Assembly (NCBI RefSeq): GCF_025698545.1
Contig: NC_068577.1
Location: forward strand, 29,901,250 to 29,965,249
DNA length: 64,000 nt
Direction of reading: 5' to 3'
Source: Gossypium raimondii
Taxonomy: Eukaryota > Streptophyta > Magnoliopsida > Malvales > Malvaceae
Shown: positions 23,451-34,232 of the stretch, one piece after another
How positions within the stretch are numbered: position 1 is the first letter of the stretch
Layout of the letters: every line of letters begins with the position of its first letter
Position numbers and translations under genes: made by a program
The notes under the pieces: model-generated
What the model was told of the DNA's origin: nothing
What the model saw: only the letters and a program-made list of their open reading frames with translations
The model's database searches: none

Positions 23451-23536
23451 TTTCCAAATATTCTTTTGATGTTAAATACATTAAAGGGAAAACCAATGTT
23501 CTTGCTGATATTTTATCAAGACCCCTTGAAAATTTC

Positions 23537-24586
23537 ATGATAAGACCTTCATCATCAAAATTCAAGAAACTTCAACCTCAACCTTATTCTTTTTCTATAC
23601 CTTACCATCCAAATTCACACCCAGAACATCCTCTGGAAGTGTTGAGTCTATTCATAGAAAAAAGATTCCACAAAGAAGCCAGAAATATGATGTTTTCTTA
23701 CCAGTTTAGTGTCTTTCGAGATTTTAGTGGATTATTTCTTAAACCATTGGGACTTCATGAAGAATATCCATTTATTCATCCACTTAAAATTTAATTCACT
23801 GAATTTCCTGATGAATTAAAATGGATGATGTGGTATTTGACACACCTGTTTCATATTGGAATGGAATTCTTCATTGAATATCTTTTACATTTTCTGACTA
23901 TGGCGGCCCAAGATGAAATTAGTCCAGAGATGAAGAATTTAGCCATTTTCTTTAAATGGTTTTACCCTTTAGAACAATGGATTGACATGATCATGAGAGA
24001 ACAACTCAAAGATACCAGGTCACAATATATTGTGATTATTTTTTTACAAGCCTCAGTATTTTATGCAGAATGGTCCAACAACACAATTAGGGTCATTCCC
24101 TAGTGCCTGGACACATAAAACATATTTTTCAGAGGTTAGTTCAAATCCTTATAATGATAAGGATTTACAAAAATATTTGTGCCAGGTAAATAGAACTATT
24201 CCTGCAGACATATGGCTATCAGGAGATGTATTAGTACCATGGGACATAAAGATTGAACCACCGTCACCTTATCAAGAACAGTTGAAAGAGGCATTAGAAG
24301 AATACCAGTCAAACATACCAGATCCAAAAGAATGGTCACAAGCCTATCCATGGTTTCTAGTAATGCCATTCAAAGTACACCAGCTTGGACTAATTCTCAA
24401 GAAAAGACATCACCTATGGATGAAGATGACAATTTTTACAATTCAAGTGATGGTCTTAAACAACAGATTGAACAGATGGAGATAAAATGCTACAGAGCTA
24501 AAGAAGAAAAAGTAAAAATGATCGAAGAATTAAACCTCACTTCTGATGTCAGCACAGACTATGAAAGTGACTGGACGTATGTTTGA
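23537..24586 (+). pseudogene. Unassigned C-terminal region of the pararetrovirus
   Basis: Open stretches at 23537-23794, 23825-24103, 24063-24485 and 24332-24586 follow RNase H. The middle part is rich in aromatic and hydrophobic residues (HLFHIGMEFFIEYLLHFL), without being a clear transmembrane protein. The last part is acidic with a short coiled coil (LKQQIEQMEIKCYRAKEEK). I do not recognise a family. It could be a C-terminal extension of the polyprotein or a separate downstream ORF as in some florendoviruses. Overlaps between the pieces suggest frameshifts. Confidence 0.5.
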
Positions 24587-24845
24587 TATAATGTTTGTAC
24601 TAGTCAAAAAGTTGTTTTTTTTATTGTATGAGTCATTAAAATATGATGTTTCAATATGTTTCTTATGTAAAAGTAACAGTCAAAAAGTAGGTTTGTCTTT
24701 AGTCATAAAAGTATGAGTCAAAAAGATGTTTTATTTGTTATAATAGTCATTAGGTTTATTTGTCTGTTATGTAAAGGAGATTTCTCCTTATCAGATTTGC
24801 CTGTAAAAATCAGGATAAGTCCAAAAGTCTTCTTTTCAAAGTTTT

Positions 24846-24909
24846 CCTATAAAGGAAAACAATTCTCAGATGTAAAGAGAGAACTTCAATCGAAGTTTTT
24901 ATAAATAAA
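24846..24909 (+). promoter_or_regulatory. Viral promoter TATA box and polyadenylation signal
   Basis: CCTATAAAGG lies at about 24846-24855 and AATAAA at about 24903-24908, downstream of all viral ORFs. Caulimovirids place the pregenomic promoter and the poly(A) signal together in this intergenic region. Activity of this copy is unknown. Confidence 0.55.
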
Positions 24910-24960
24910 ATACTAGTGTGTTCAAAAAAAATGTCCTTCTAAATATTTCTTGTTTCTCTT

Positions 24961-25641
24961 TCTGATCAACAATAGTGAATCTTTAAAAGAAAATCTCCCG
25001 TGAGTTTAATTGTATGCTCTGTGCTTGCCATACAATGGATCCTGCAAATCAGAAATTAAACTTAACCATGGGTGGTAATTGGTATTGGATTTGAGGAAGT
25101 AGTCGGAATTAATAATTTGACAACTAAAAGGCAATGCCTGTTTTATGGCCAAAGAGGAGAGAAATGCCCTATTTTTGGCATGGCATACTTGTTGTTAAAT
25201 AATTAATTTCTGATATCCCGGCTTTGAATCCAAATAATCAATTGATATAAAATGTATAATTTGAAAATTAAATTTATTATTTTATCATTTTTAACTGTCA
25301 CATCAACTTGAGTGCTTAACTTGTAATTTGTTTTTATTTTGAAAGCTTAAAATAAAAATATTTTATAGATGAATGATTATTTGTATAATTTAACTCCTTT
25401 TTAAATTATATTAAAAAATTTAAAACAAATAAATATGACGAAAAACAAAATTAAACTTGAAATTAAAAATTTTCACATATAATTATCCATTAATTTTTGG
25501 TTAAATTTCTTCTTTTTTCCTTTTAAACAAATGGTACAGTTTTGAAATCCATTTTAAATTCTTCATATATGAATCTATTTTAAATTTTATTTCTTATTTT
25601 ATTTATAATTTTTAATATATATTTATAATTTTAAAAATACA
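24961..25641. other. Viral leader remnant and AT-rich flank
   Basis: The first 80-100 bases may still be viral leader; the exact junction was not found. The remainder is AT-rich with no gene. It ends at the 9-bp target duplication of the complete MULE. Confidence 0.4.
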
Positions 25642-25650
25642 TCAAGAAAG
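25642..25650. repeat. Left target-site duplication of the MULE
   Basis: TCAAGAAAG is directly repeated at 33412-33420 on the other side of the element. Nine bases is the characteristic Mutator duplication length. Confidence 0.93.
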
Positions 25651-25850
25651 GGGCAATTTACAGAAAAAAGCCCTTTTTTAAAAAAATTACCGAAATGGGC
25701 CCATCATTTAATTATTTACCGGAATGGTCCATTTTCCGGCAAATTGCGTTTACGTCAGCGCGATGTCAGGGGACGCGCCAGCAAATCACGGCCACGTAAG
25801 CGCGATTTGCTGACATGACAACAAATCGTGCCCTCTAGGACGCGATTTGC
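25651..25850. repeat. Left terminal inverted repeat of the MULE
   Basis: It pairs with the reverse complement of about 33210-33411. Matched landmarks are ATTACCGAAA, TTTAATTATTTA, GGAATGGTC and GCGCGATGTCAGGGGACG in the same order. The outer part is AT-rich and the inner part GC-rich with several CGCG words. Confidence 0.9.
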
Positions 25851-25957
25851 TGCCACGTCAGCAAAGGGCGCTGACGTGGCCATGACTTGTCCCGCGCGTG
25901 AACAGTGCTCCAACGGTAAAAAATTTGACCGTTGCCCCCCCAACGGTAAAAAAAAAC

Positions 25958-25965
25958 TATAAATA
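25958..25965 (+). promoter_or_regulatory. TATA box of the element-borne PMD gene
   Basis: TATAAATA is followed by ACCCCCACCC and lies about 200 bases before the PMD start codon. A comparable TATATAAG sits at about 37035 before the related PMD remnant, which supports a conserved promoter position. Confidence 0.6.
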
Positions 25966-26161
25966 CCCCCACCCTTTTTTTTACAAACTAATCCTCTCTC
26001 AAATTTCCTTTCAATTTCCTTCAAAAATTCTCTTAAATCCATATTTAATTTCAATTTTCTCTCAAGTTCCTCTTAAGTTTCTCTTAACTCCCTTCTTTTA
26101 AATAATTTTAAAAATATTTTTTAAAATTTTTTTAAACCTAAAAATTTGTACGATTTCAGCA

Positions 26162-28336
26162 ATGGCCGGAGAATTGACTCGTCTTGATAAGCATCACATA
26201 TCGGTAGAACAAATGAAAATGGTAAGTATTAAATTTAATTTTTAAATATCATTTAAAAAAATTTTATTTATGCATTTTTAGATAATTATTATTTTACTAT
26301 TTGTTATAAAAGTCTGTAGATCGGGTATTGGAATGCAATATCCAGAATATGCATGCTCCTCCATCACCGTTGGTAGAGAACTACCTGCGGGAAGCGGGTT
26401 TTTGGCACGTGGCGACAGTAGGCCGGGGATGCAAGGTGGACCCGAAACTAATCAGTGCGTTGATCGAGAGGTGGAGACCCGAGATGAACACATTCCATCT
26501 TCCATGTGGAGAGTGCACTATCACTCTAGAAGATGTCAATCTGCAATTGGGATTACCGGTGGACGGGAACCCAGTCACCGGGTCTTCCCTATCTAGCGAT
26601 TGGGGGGCGGTGTGCTACGAGCTTTTGGGCGCTATTCCGGAGAAAATGGAGGGAGGTAAGATCGAGATGGGTTGATTACGTGACACATTCCCTGATCCGG
26701 ATGAAGATTCAACCGAAATTGAAAGAATCTGATATGCTCGGGCTTACATTATTCAATTAATTGGAGGTTATCTGATGCCCGACACGTCACGGAGTCGCGT
26801 ACATCTAAGATGGCTGCTGAAACTCGTTGATTTTAGAGCAGCCGGTGAATTAAGTTGGGGGTCTGCCGTCTTGGTAACGTTATATCGAGAGATGTGCGGG
26901 GCGACGCGACCGAGGAGAGAAAAAATCGGAGGTTGCCGGTCACTACTGTAGTCGTGGGCACGATTTCGCTTTCCATTTCTACGTCCTCGAGTGGACAACC
27001 CATATACATTCTCACTCATAACGAGGTAAATTTTATATTAGATTTTACAATTATTATGTAGATTTTTAAAAATAAAAGTATGCTAAAAATTTATTTAATT
27101 AGGTGGAACCATCCGGCAAGTCATGCTCGATTACCGTCCTCTCTTGAAGATATACGGCTTCTATTGGACCAACGGTCGGAAACACAAGTAAGTATTAAAT
27201 AAAATAGATATTTCCAAACATTCGCTAGTCGATTGATATTTAGTATTTAGTATTATGTATATAACTAATATTTCTATCATGTTCATATAGTTTCAATGGA
27301 CACCATACGAGGATCCGGCAATTCGGGCAGTAATCCCAGAAGAGTTCTTACAAAATCCACAAGCTTGGCACGTGAAAGTCGTGTTGATCAACTACGCAAC
27401 CGTGGAGCCGCACCAAACAGACAGAGTGCTACGACAGTTTGGATGTAGACAACCGATTCTCGTGGATCCTGAAGTGTTTGACGATCAACACAAAGTTGAC
27501 CTTCGGCAATTGAATATGGATTGGACGAGATACTGGTCTGAGTACTTGGAAATGTGGGAAGATCGATATGAATATATACCTACTCGGGAACCAATCATCG
27601 CTCCGGAGTTAGCGTGCGTTTAAAAATACTTGCCGTGGTTTAGGATCTATGGCAAGCCTTATTTACTGACACTAGAGGAGAGGCAGCGGCAAATACGTGT
27701 CGAAAGGGAATGCGCGGGCCTCTAAATCCAAGACGACAAGACGACGAAGACAGCCCTTCAACGAGGCCCAGACATTCACCTGGCTCATCATCAGGGGCCA
27801 TGCAATCACCAGGCCCAACGAGAGCACCGACACAGTCACTCGACACAGCAGTTCAACCGATAATACCCACGGAACCGCCTTTTCAGATGATGCCAGGTGC
27901 GTTTCCTAGGCCTTATATGTATCCTAACCCTTATATGTATCCTTTTTCGAGTCCTATGGCAGGTTGGAGCCAAATGCCCAGTTCAACTTCATTTCCTGTT
28001 ATACCGAGTGGACCGCCGATGTATAGGCCAGCGGCGCACGAGGAATCACAAGAGGGGTTGTCGGGGAGCTCTCCTTTTTACCAATCCCCACCAACGTATG
28101 AGTTTCAAACATCGTCGCCGTTCGTGATGCAAACACCTCCACATACACTATTCTTTGAAGGTGGATCATCGTCCCAAGTCCGACAACCAGATGCTGTACC
28201 AGAAGAACCAGAATCCCCACCGGAGGAACAACAACCGCCGTCGGAAGCTAGAGAAAGGAAGAATCCAATACAGAATCGTTTACCATGCCATGTGGCACTG
28301 AATCCCCGGGGCATAGACATTGATTGCTGTATTTAA
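26162..28336 (+). pseudogene. Plant-mobile-domain (PMD) protein gene in MULE, nearly intact
   Basis: PMD is an aminotransferase-like plant fold found in MAIN/MAIL1 proteins, which act in gene silencing with PP7-like phosphatases, and also in transposons. The exons are 26162-26221, 26313-27025, 27103-27187 and 27291-28336, with GT-AG introns. Recognisable blocks are [40 protein letters not shown] and FQWTPYEDPAIRAVIPEEF, then a Pro/Tyr/Met-rich tail. Four in-frame stops (near 26673, 26731, 26949 and 27621) all fit C-to-T or G-to-A change of a family-typical codon. One frameshift lies near 27700. With these lesions it should give only truncated protein. The role in transposition is unknown. Confidence 0.88.
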
Positions 28337-28544
28337 ATTTATTTGTACAAATATTTTGAATATTTTGATATTATTTGATGTACTAAAATAGAAGTTTATT
28401 TGATGTAATAAAATAAAAAAAATTAGTTATTTTGATATTATTTGATGTATTAAAATAGAAGTTTATTTGATGTAATAAAATAGAAATTTTTGAATATTTT
28501 AAATATTTTGATATTATTTGAGAATTCTACTAACCATTAATACT

Positions 28545-29640
28545 CTTAACTTAAAAATCCTAACCTAATTAAATTAAAACCCTAACCCTTAACTTAAAAA
28601 CACTAACCTAATTAAGTTAAAACCTAATCTAATTAAATTAAAACCCTAACCCTTAACTTAAAAACCCTAACCTAATTTAATTAAAACCCTAAACCCTTAA
28701 CTTAAAAACCTAACCTAATTAAATTAAAAACCTTAGCCCTTAACTTAAAAACCCTAACCTAATTTAATTAAAACCCTAAACCCTTAACTTTAAAACATTA
28801 ACCCTTAACTTAAAAACCCTAACCTAATTTAATTAAAACCCTAAACCCTTAACTTTAAAACCCCGACCTAATTAAATTAAAAATCCCGACCTAATTAAAT
28901 TAAAAACCCTAACCCTTAACTTAAAAACCCTAACCTAATTAAATTAAAACCCTAACCTAATTAAATTAAAACTCTAACCCTTAACTTTAAAACCCTAACC
29001 TAATTAAATTAAAACCCTAACCCTTAACTTAAAAACCCTAACCTAATTAAATTAAAACCCTAACCCTTAACTTAAAAACCCTAACCTAATTTAATTAAAA
29101 ATCCTAAACTCTTAACTTTAAAACCCTAACCTAATTAAATTAAAACCCTAACCCTTAAATTAAAAACCCTAACCTTAAATAAAAACCCTAACCCTTAAAT
29201 TAAAAATCCTAACCTAATTAAATTAAAACCCTAACCCTTAAATTAAAAACCCTAACCTAATTAACTTAAAACCCTAACCTAATTTAATTAAAACCCTAAA
29301 CCCTTAACTTTAAAACCCTAACCTAATTTAATTAAAAACCCTAAACCCTTAACTTTAAAACCCTAACCTAATTAACTTAAAAACTCTAACCTAATTAAAT
29401 TAAAACCCTAACTTAATAGCTTAAAACCCTAACCTAATTAAATTAAAACCCTAAACCCTTAACTTAAAAACTCTAAACTAATTTAATTAAAACCCTAAAC
29501 CCTAAACTTAAAAACCCTAATCATTACTTAAAAACCCTAACCCTTAACTTAAAAACCCTAACCCCTTAACTTAAAAACCCTAACCTTTAACTTTAAAACC
29601 CTAAACTAATTTAATTAAAAACCCTAATCTAAATTAATAA
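28545..29640. repeat. Telomere-like minisatellite inside the MULE
   Basis: About 1.1 kb is built from AACCCTAACC and AACCCTTAACTTAAAA words alternating with CTAATTAAATTAAA, giving composite units of roughly 20-45 bp. The CCCTAA and CCCTAAA words resemble plant telomere repeat (CCCTAAA) but are never in long perfect runs. It lies between the stops of the PMD and transposase genes. The matching position in MULE copy 1 (near base 325) has no such array. Confidence 0.92.
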
Positions 29641-29899
29641 TTTTACTTTCACATAATGTTAGATTTGGAAAATGTTTTTCCTGGTACTAACAATTAATAA
29701 TTTTATATAATTTGATAATTTTACTAATCATTAATATAATTTATCAATTAATAATTTTACATTCACATAAAGTTAGATTTGAAAAATGTTTTGACTGGTA
29801 CTAACAATTAATAATTTTATATAATTTGAAATTTTTACTAATCATTAATACAATTTATCAAGTAATAATTTCACAAACTTAATTTTTTTACAATTACAT

Positions 29900-32834
29900 T
29901 CAACTATTGCGATTAGGGCATGATCGACTTGTATGGCCTGGATTCCTACACCATCCGCACAATTTCGTTTGACTAGTTGTTTCTCGGATATCTATATTGT
30001 TACGTATTCTAATCGAGCAAGGTCGACCCTTTGGTTTGCGACGTAATTCTCTATCCGATAACAGCTTAAAAGGAGCAAGAGATACGGATGGTCACTTATG
30101 TTCATCTGGGACCGGTAGGAAAACGTGTCTCCAGACGTTGTACATGTTTTCTAATTTGTACACTTCGTCCACATAACTCATCGGATCCAGACGGAGATTC
30201 TGACAAGCTGCAATAACATGCGCGCATGAATAACAAAGTGCATCAAACATCCCACAGTCACAAGTCCTATTTCGAAGTGTACACGATATTGCCCGCCAAC
30301 AACACCTTGGTGCGGTCTGTCAAACTCTGTCACGCGAAACCATAAAATTGTCTCAATTGTGACACACTGTGTGTATGGTGTTTGCCCTCGCCTTGGCCTT
30401 GTTAATTTCCTGAACTACCTTACTGCACCATACATGTCCTCCCTGCATCTGGTCTGCATAACTTGCTGATCGCTTTGGAAATAGCATCGCCAAACGAAAA
30501 TATGTCTCTCGCACAACCGATGTTATCGGTAAATGGCGCGTTCCTTTAAGAACAGAATTTATGCATTCAGCCAGGTTCGACGTCATATGGCCATATCGTA
30601 GGTCGCCGTCGTATGCTTATACCCACTGTTCGAAACGTATGTTACAAAGGTAGTCCGCCCCTTCTCTGTTAATTGAACGTAAAATTGCCAACATCTCGTG
30701 AAAACGGTCTTTATTTATTTCATACCCTGCCAATATAAGATCATGGCGAATAATTTATATCACTTCTACCAATAAAACTAATTCAAATTGACAAACGAAA
30801 TAACACAGAGATAGGCTAAATACCCATGTTGGTCACTTGTCGTCGTTCGTTCTTAGATGGATATTGCCTACAGTAGTTCGAAGCAACGTGTCTCAGGCAA
30901 TATCTATGGTGCGTGCATTATCATAAGCTTCACTGTCGATCAAATGCAGCTAGTATACCGGTGCCCCGATCTGAAATAACACAGATATCAGGTTGGGGGC
31001 ACACATACCTCCTTAACCTAGAGAGAAAGAAATCCCAGTCATCAGACGACTCCCCCGGTGTTATTGCAAATGCAATTGGAAGAGTTCTCCCACCGTCATC
31101 CTGTGCCACTGCAAGCAATAGCCTATGAGTATACCTACCGAATATAAAGGTACCGTCAATTTGTACCAACGGCTTGCAGTATGGAAATGCGTCTCGGCAT
31201 TGCTTAAAGGTCCAAAACAGGCGTTTGAACACTTGGCATCCATATAGCAATCGGCCGTTGTAGTACGCATGTTCCGTTTCAAGGTCTGTGATGGCACCTG
31301 GGACGTATCTTTCTAGCACCTGACACCACTGCCATATTTCATTATATGAGGCGTACCACCCACTATGCATATTCTCCAATGCCTTTTGCTTAGCTATCCA
31401 AGCCTTGCGGTAAGAGGGCGTGTACCCCATTTGGCTCCGGATATTGGCAATTAACACCGGCACTGAAGCCTGGGATCTACTTTTACCGTGGGCAATATCA
31501 AGCTAACTAACATAGTTGAATCCATCTTGGGATGATCTTGTGAAACACCTATAAACCGAGTACATTAAATAATGCAACATTGCATAATAAAAGTATTATT
31601 CAGAAACCGTCAATACTATACCTGCAGCACATGTATGTGGACCTTTGTACTTTTTAATCTCCCACAACCCTGTCATTTTCCTTAACGAGGCATAGATTTT
31701 CTATGAACATGTGCCGTCTTGGACCGCACACTTCGCCTCAAACTTATCAGATTTGGATTTAACGACGTGGTAGTTAACACCGTTTTTGATGCTATGTTAT
31801 TTCAAAACACCAATAAAACTATCCAAGTTGGTAAATTGATTACCAACTTCAAATTCACCGGAATCTACCCCCGAACTTCTACGATCACGCAACCGGTATA
31901 GTAGATCTGAAAACTCTAACGCATCATCTGCGGACAAATCGACATTATGCATGTGGGCTGGAGGTGAGTATGCTCTGAATTGTGGATTTTCTTCTTCATC
32001 TGAACTCCTTTCAGCATCTTCAGGTTCTGTTGGAATAGGCTCCGGTGCAGAAAATAAGTCAACTTCTGCACCATCCGGCCCCGGCTCTCGAGATGGATCC
32101 ACATCGGAGTCATCTTCTAACCCACAATCATCTGCAGCGTACGAGATCCCCTCACCGGTTGACGTCGTAGGGAGTACGTCATCCCTTCTTCTGGGCATTT
32201 GATAACATCCCTAATTGGATGTAGATTGCCACCCACTAGAACTTGATGCCGTTCCCCAGTACGTATTTCCAGTATCAAACGTCGAGCCACCGACGTACAT
32301 ATCCCATCCACCGACAGAGTGTCTTGCAGGGGATGTGCATTCGACACAGCTATTGAACATGGGCTGTTCCGTATTTTGTAACCCGCTAACCGAGTGTCGG
32401 CCAGGGGTCGTGTATACATCTCGAACACCAGTCGCAAGTACATCAGTTGGCGATGTAAATTGTACATATAACTCAATATAAGGTGCTCCACTAGCAAGAT
32501 GAGTTTGCACCATTGCCTCCAAGCTACGAGCACCTTTTATGTCGAACGAGTCATATGTCTTCGGATCAACAGAAGAACAAAATCGATACGTGATAGACAG
32601 AACTTTCATTGGCGTCGTTCCGAAAATTTTACGCCTAATTCTTTTACGAAGTTCTGTCAAATCTATGTTCTGGTTAAAAACCAGTCGCACCGTATTCTCC
32701 GACAAAAAAACAACACCATTCTTGGTGTGGCAAACCTCACCATCGTAGTAAATAACAGCACTAATACGTTCACTCATATTTGAAAGTCTAACCTTCTTAG
32801 CCTTTCTAAATTGTTTTTGCTGTGACTTATGCAT
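29900..32834 (-). pseudogene. MuDR-type MULE transposase, copy 2, broken
   Basis: Read on the minus strand, the N-terminal region begins MHKSQQKQF. It is followed by an acidic serine-rich linker, the MuDR DNA-binding domain (about 31610-31810) and the catalytic domain with LVQIDGTF (about 31155-31180) and VISDRGTG (about 30965-30990). A SWIM finger with CDCGMFDALCYSCAH (about 30205-30265) and a C-terminal knuckle CGWCRNPGHTSRSC complete it. Lesions include stops near 32211 (Trp codon) and 31798 (Gln codon) that are intact in copy 1. It would bind the terminal and subterminal repeats and excise the element if intact. Convergent with the PMD gene. Confidence 0.9.
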
Positions 32835-32877
32835 TCTGAGAACATTTTCTGCCTAATTTATAGCCTCAGCCCAAACA

Positions 32878-33125
32878 TGCTACTGTAGCAAAAGCGCGTC
32901 CACGAGGGCACGATTTTCACAAATTCTTCTCAAATATTATCCTGCTAGAAGCAATTTTATATTATTTGCTCAGAAACGTCAAAAAAAATTATTTATTCCA
33001 TGACCTACTGTAGCATAAGCACGTCCACGAGGGCGTGATTTCACAAATTCTTCTCAAATAGCATCCTACTAAAAGCGATTTTATACTATTTGATAAAAAA
33101 TGTCAACTCGAAATTATTTCTTCCA
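32878..33125. repeat. Subterminal repeats of the complete MULE
   Basis: Two units start with CTACTGTAGCA at about 32879 and 33004 and share GCACGATTTTCACAAATTC- and TATTTGCTCAGAAACGTC-like text. They are homologous to the 3.4 units at 3413-3850, so copy number differs between the two elements. Confidence 0.82.
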
Positions 33126-33209
33126 GGACCTAAAATCCCTAAAAAGCCTGAACCCTAAGCCCTAAAAGCCGAAAAAACCTAACGTGGGAAAAATGGCAAA
33201 ATCGCGTCC

Positions 33210-33411
33210 CTCGAAACGCGCCATGTGGCATGAAATCGCGTCCACGTCAGCACGATTTGCTGACGTGGCTGCGATTTACTGGCACGTCCCCTGACATCGC
33301 GCTAACGTGGACGCGATTCTCTGGAAAATAGACCATTCCGATAAATAATTAAATAATAGACCCGTTTCGGTAATTTTTTTAAAAAAAAGAGCTTTTTTTG
33401 GTAAAATGCCC
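33210..33411. repeat. Right terminal inverted repeat of the MULE
   Basis: It is the reverse-complement partner of 25651-25850, ending in TTTTTTTGGTAAAATGCCC immediately before the right target duplication. Confidence 0.9.
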
Positions 33412-33420
33412 TCAAGAAAG
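33412..33420. repeat. Right target-site duplication of the MULE
   Basis: TCAAGAAAG is identical to 25642-25650. Confidence 0.93.
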
Positions 33421-34232
33421 AGTTAAAAAACACAAAAACTTCAAATTTAAGTGAACATGTAAAAAATAATAATGTTGTTGACGTCAGCATTATGGTGGGA
33501 AATTCAGACTTAAATGACGAGTGTCAGCGCATATAATTTGTATTAAACCCGCAACTTCTCAACAATAGTATCTGAGCAGCTACTTGGTGTAATGGAGACG
33601 GGTGGAGCTGCTTTCAGGGTAAGTAAACACCAGAAAATAAAGTGAGCGGTTGAAATACCATCCATTACTTTGTTTTCAAAAAGTAAAATGATTTTAAAAC
33701 CCCAACAAAAACAGGGCATAATTATAGTTAATTTGCAAGTACAATACTATTAAAATAAAAATACAAATACATAAGTAAAATAAATTATTATCAAAATATG
33801 ACAATAATACATAAATTGCCATGATTTGGTCCTGTTTATCAACTATGCCAAGGACTACAATTATAGTTCAATATTAAAATTTTCATTTTAATACAACCAA
33901 CCAATTCAACTCGTTAAAGCGCCTCATCAGTTTGGTCTACTCCACTCCCATTTTTTTTTTAACATTGTTGGGTTTAACTAGTCCCACCAACCGGTTCGGT
34001 TTGTCAACACAGTGAAGGGCATTGATACACAGACAAGAACTCCACAACAAAGGTTTTCACAATATACAAAATGTTCCAACTCTATTTGTCACGTAATTTT
34101 GTTCAAAAAGTACTTACATGTACCACAATTTCTGATCATTCTGAATGGGTTCTATTACTTCTCCAGCCAACTTCTTGTTATCATGCTTTAAACTAGCAAT
34201 GAGAGTATGTTCGAAACCCCGCAACATCCTTG
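33421..34232. other. Intergenic DNA downstream of TRAPPC6
   Basis: No gene was recognised. A short ATG stretch followed by GGTAAGTAAA near 33592-33620 resembles a first exon, but nothing continues it. The 3' UTR of the minus-strand TRAPPC6 gene should lie at about 34000-34232. Confidence 0.4.

Larger units (their letters stand above)
18012..24960 (+). mobile_element. Endogenous pararetrovirus (Caulimoviridae), decayed copy
   Basis: The domain order is movement protein, capsid region with a zinc knuckle, aspartic protease, reverse transcriptase, RNase H and an unassigned C-terminal region. All are on the plus strand, preceded by a tRNA-Met-type primer site and followed by a TATA box and AATAAA signal. 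No LTRs and no integrase were found, which separates it from gypsy elements. Many stops and frameshifts make it a fossil rather than a functional virus. The single-series layout resembles Petuvirus or Florendovirus; the genus was not resolved. The left boundary falls next to the inositol-transporter fragment. The right boundary (about 24960-25050) is approximate. Confidence 0.86.
25651..33411. mobile_element. Complete PMD-MULE (Mutator-like element), 7761 bp
   Basis: The element has long terminal inverted repeats (about 200 bp, starting GGGCAATTTACAGAAAAAAG on the left and GGGCATTTTACCAAAAAAAG on the right in reverse complement). A perfect 9-bp target duplication flanks it. Inside are a plus-strand plant-mobile-domain gene and a minus-strand MuDR-type transposase, pointing toward each other across a telomere-like minisatellite. 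Both genes carry nonsense mutations, so this copy probably cannot move itself. The exact target duplication indicates the insertion boundary has not been eroded. Confidence 0.95.

Noticed and set aside
25068-25090. A second viral primer site marking the right junction of the pararetrovirus
   Set aside because: ATTGGTATTGG shares only six or seven bases with the site and the following bases do not match.
26333-27061. Extra proteins in other frames of the PMD exon
   Set aside because: They are shadow frames of a GC-richer coding exon; the PMD frame explains the sequence and its splice sites.
28545-29640. A chromosome end or true telomere
   Set aside because: The repeat is degenerate, interrupted by AATTAAATTAAA words and lies inside a bounded transposon with genes on both sides.
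33592-33620. A first exon (ATG followed by a GTAAGT donor)
   Set aside because: It has only nine codons and no downstream exon on the plus strand before the convergent TRAPPC6 gene.
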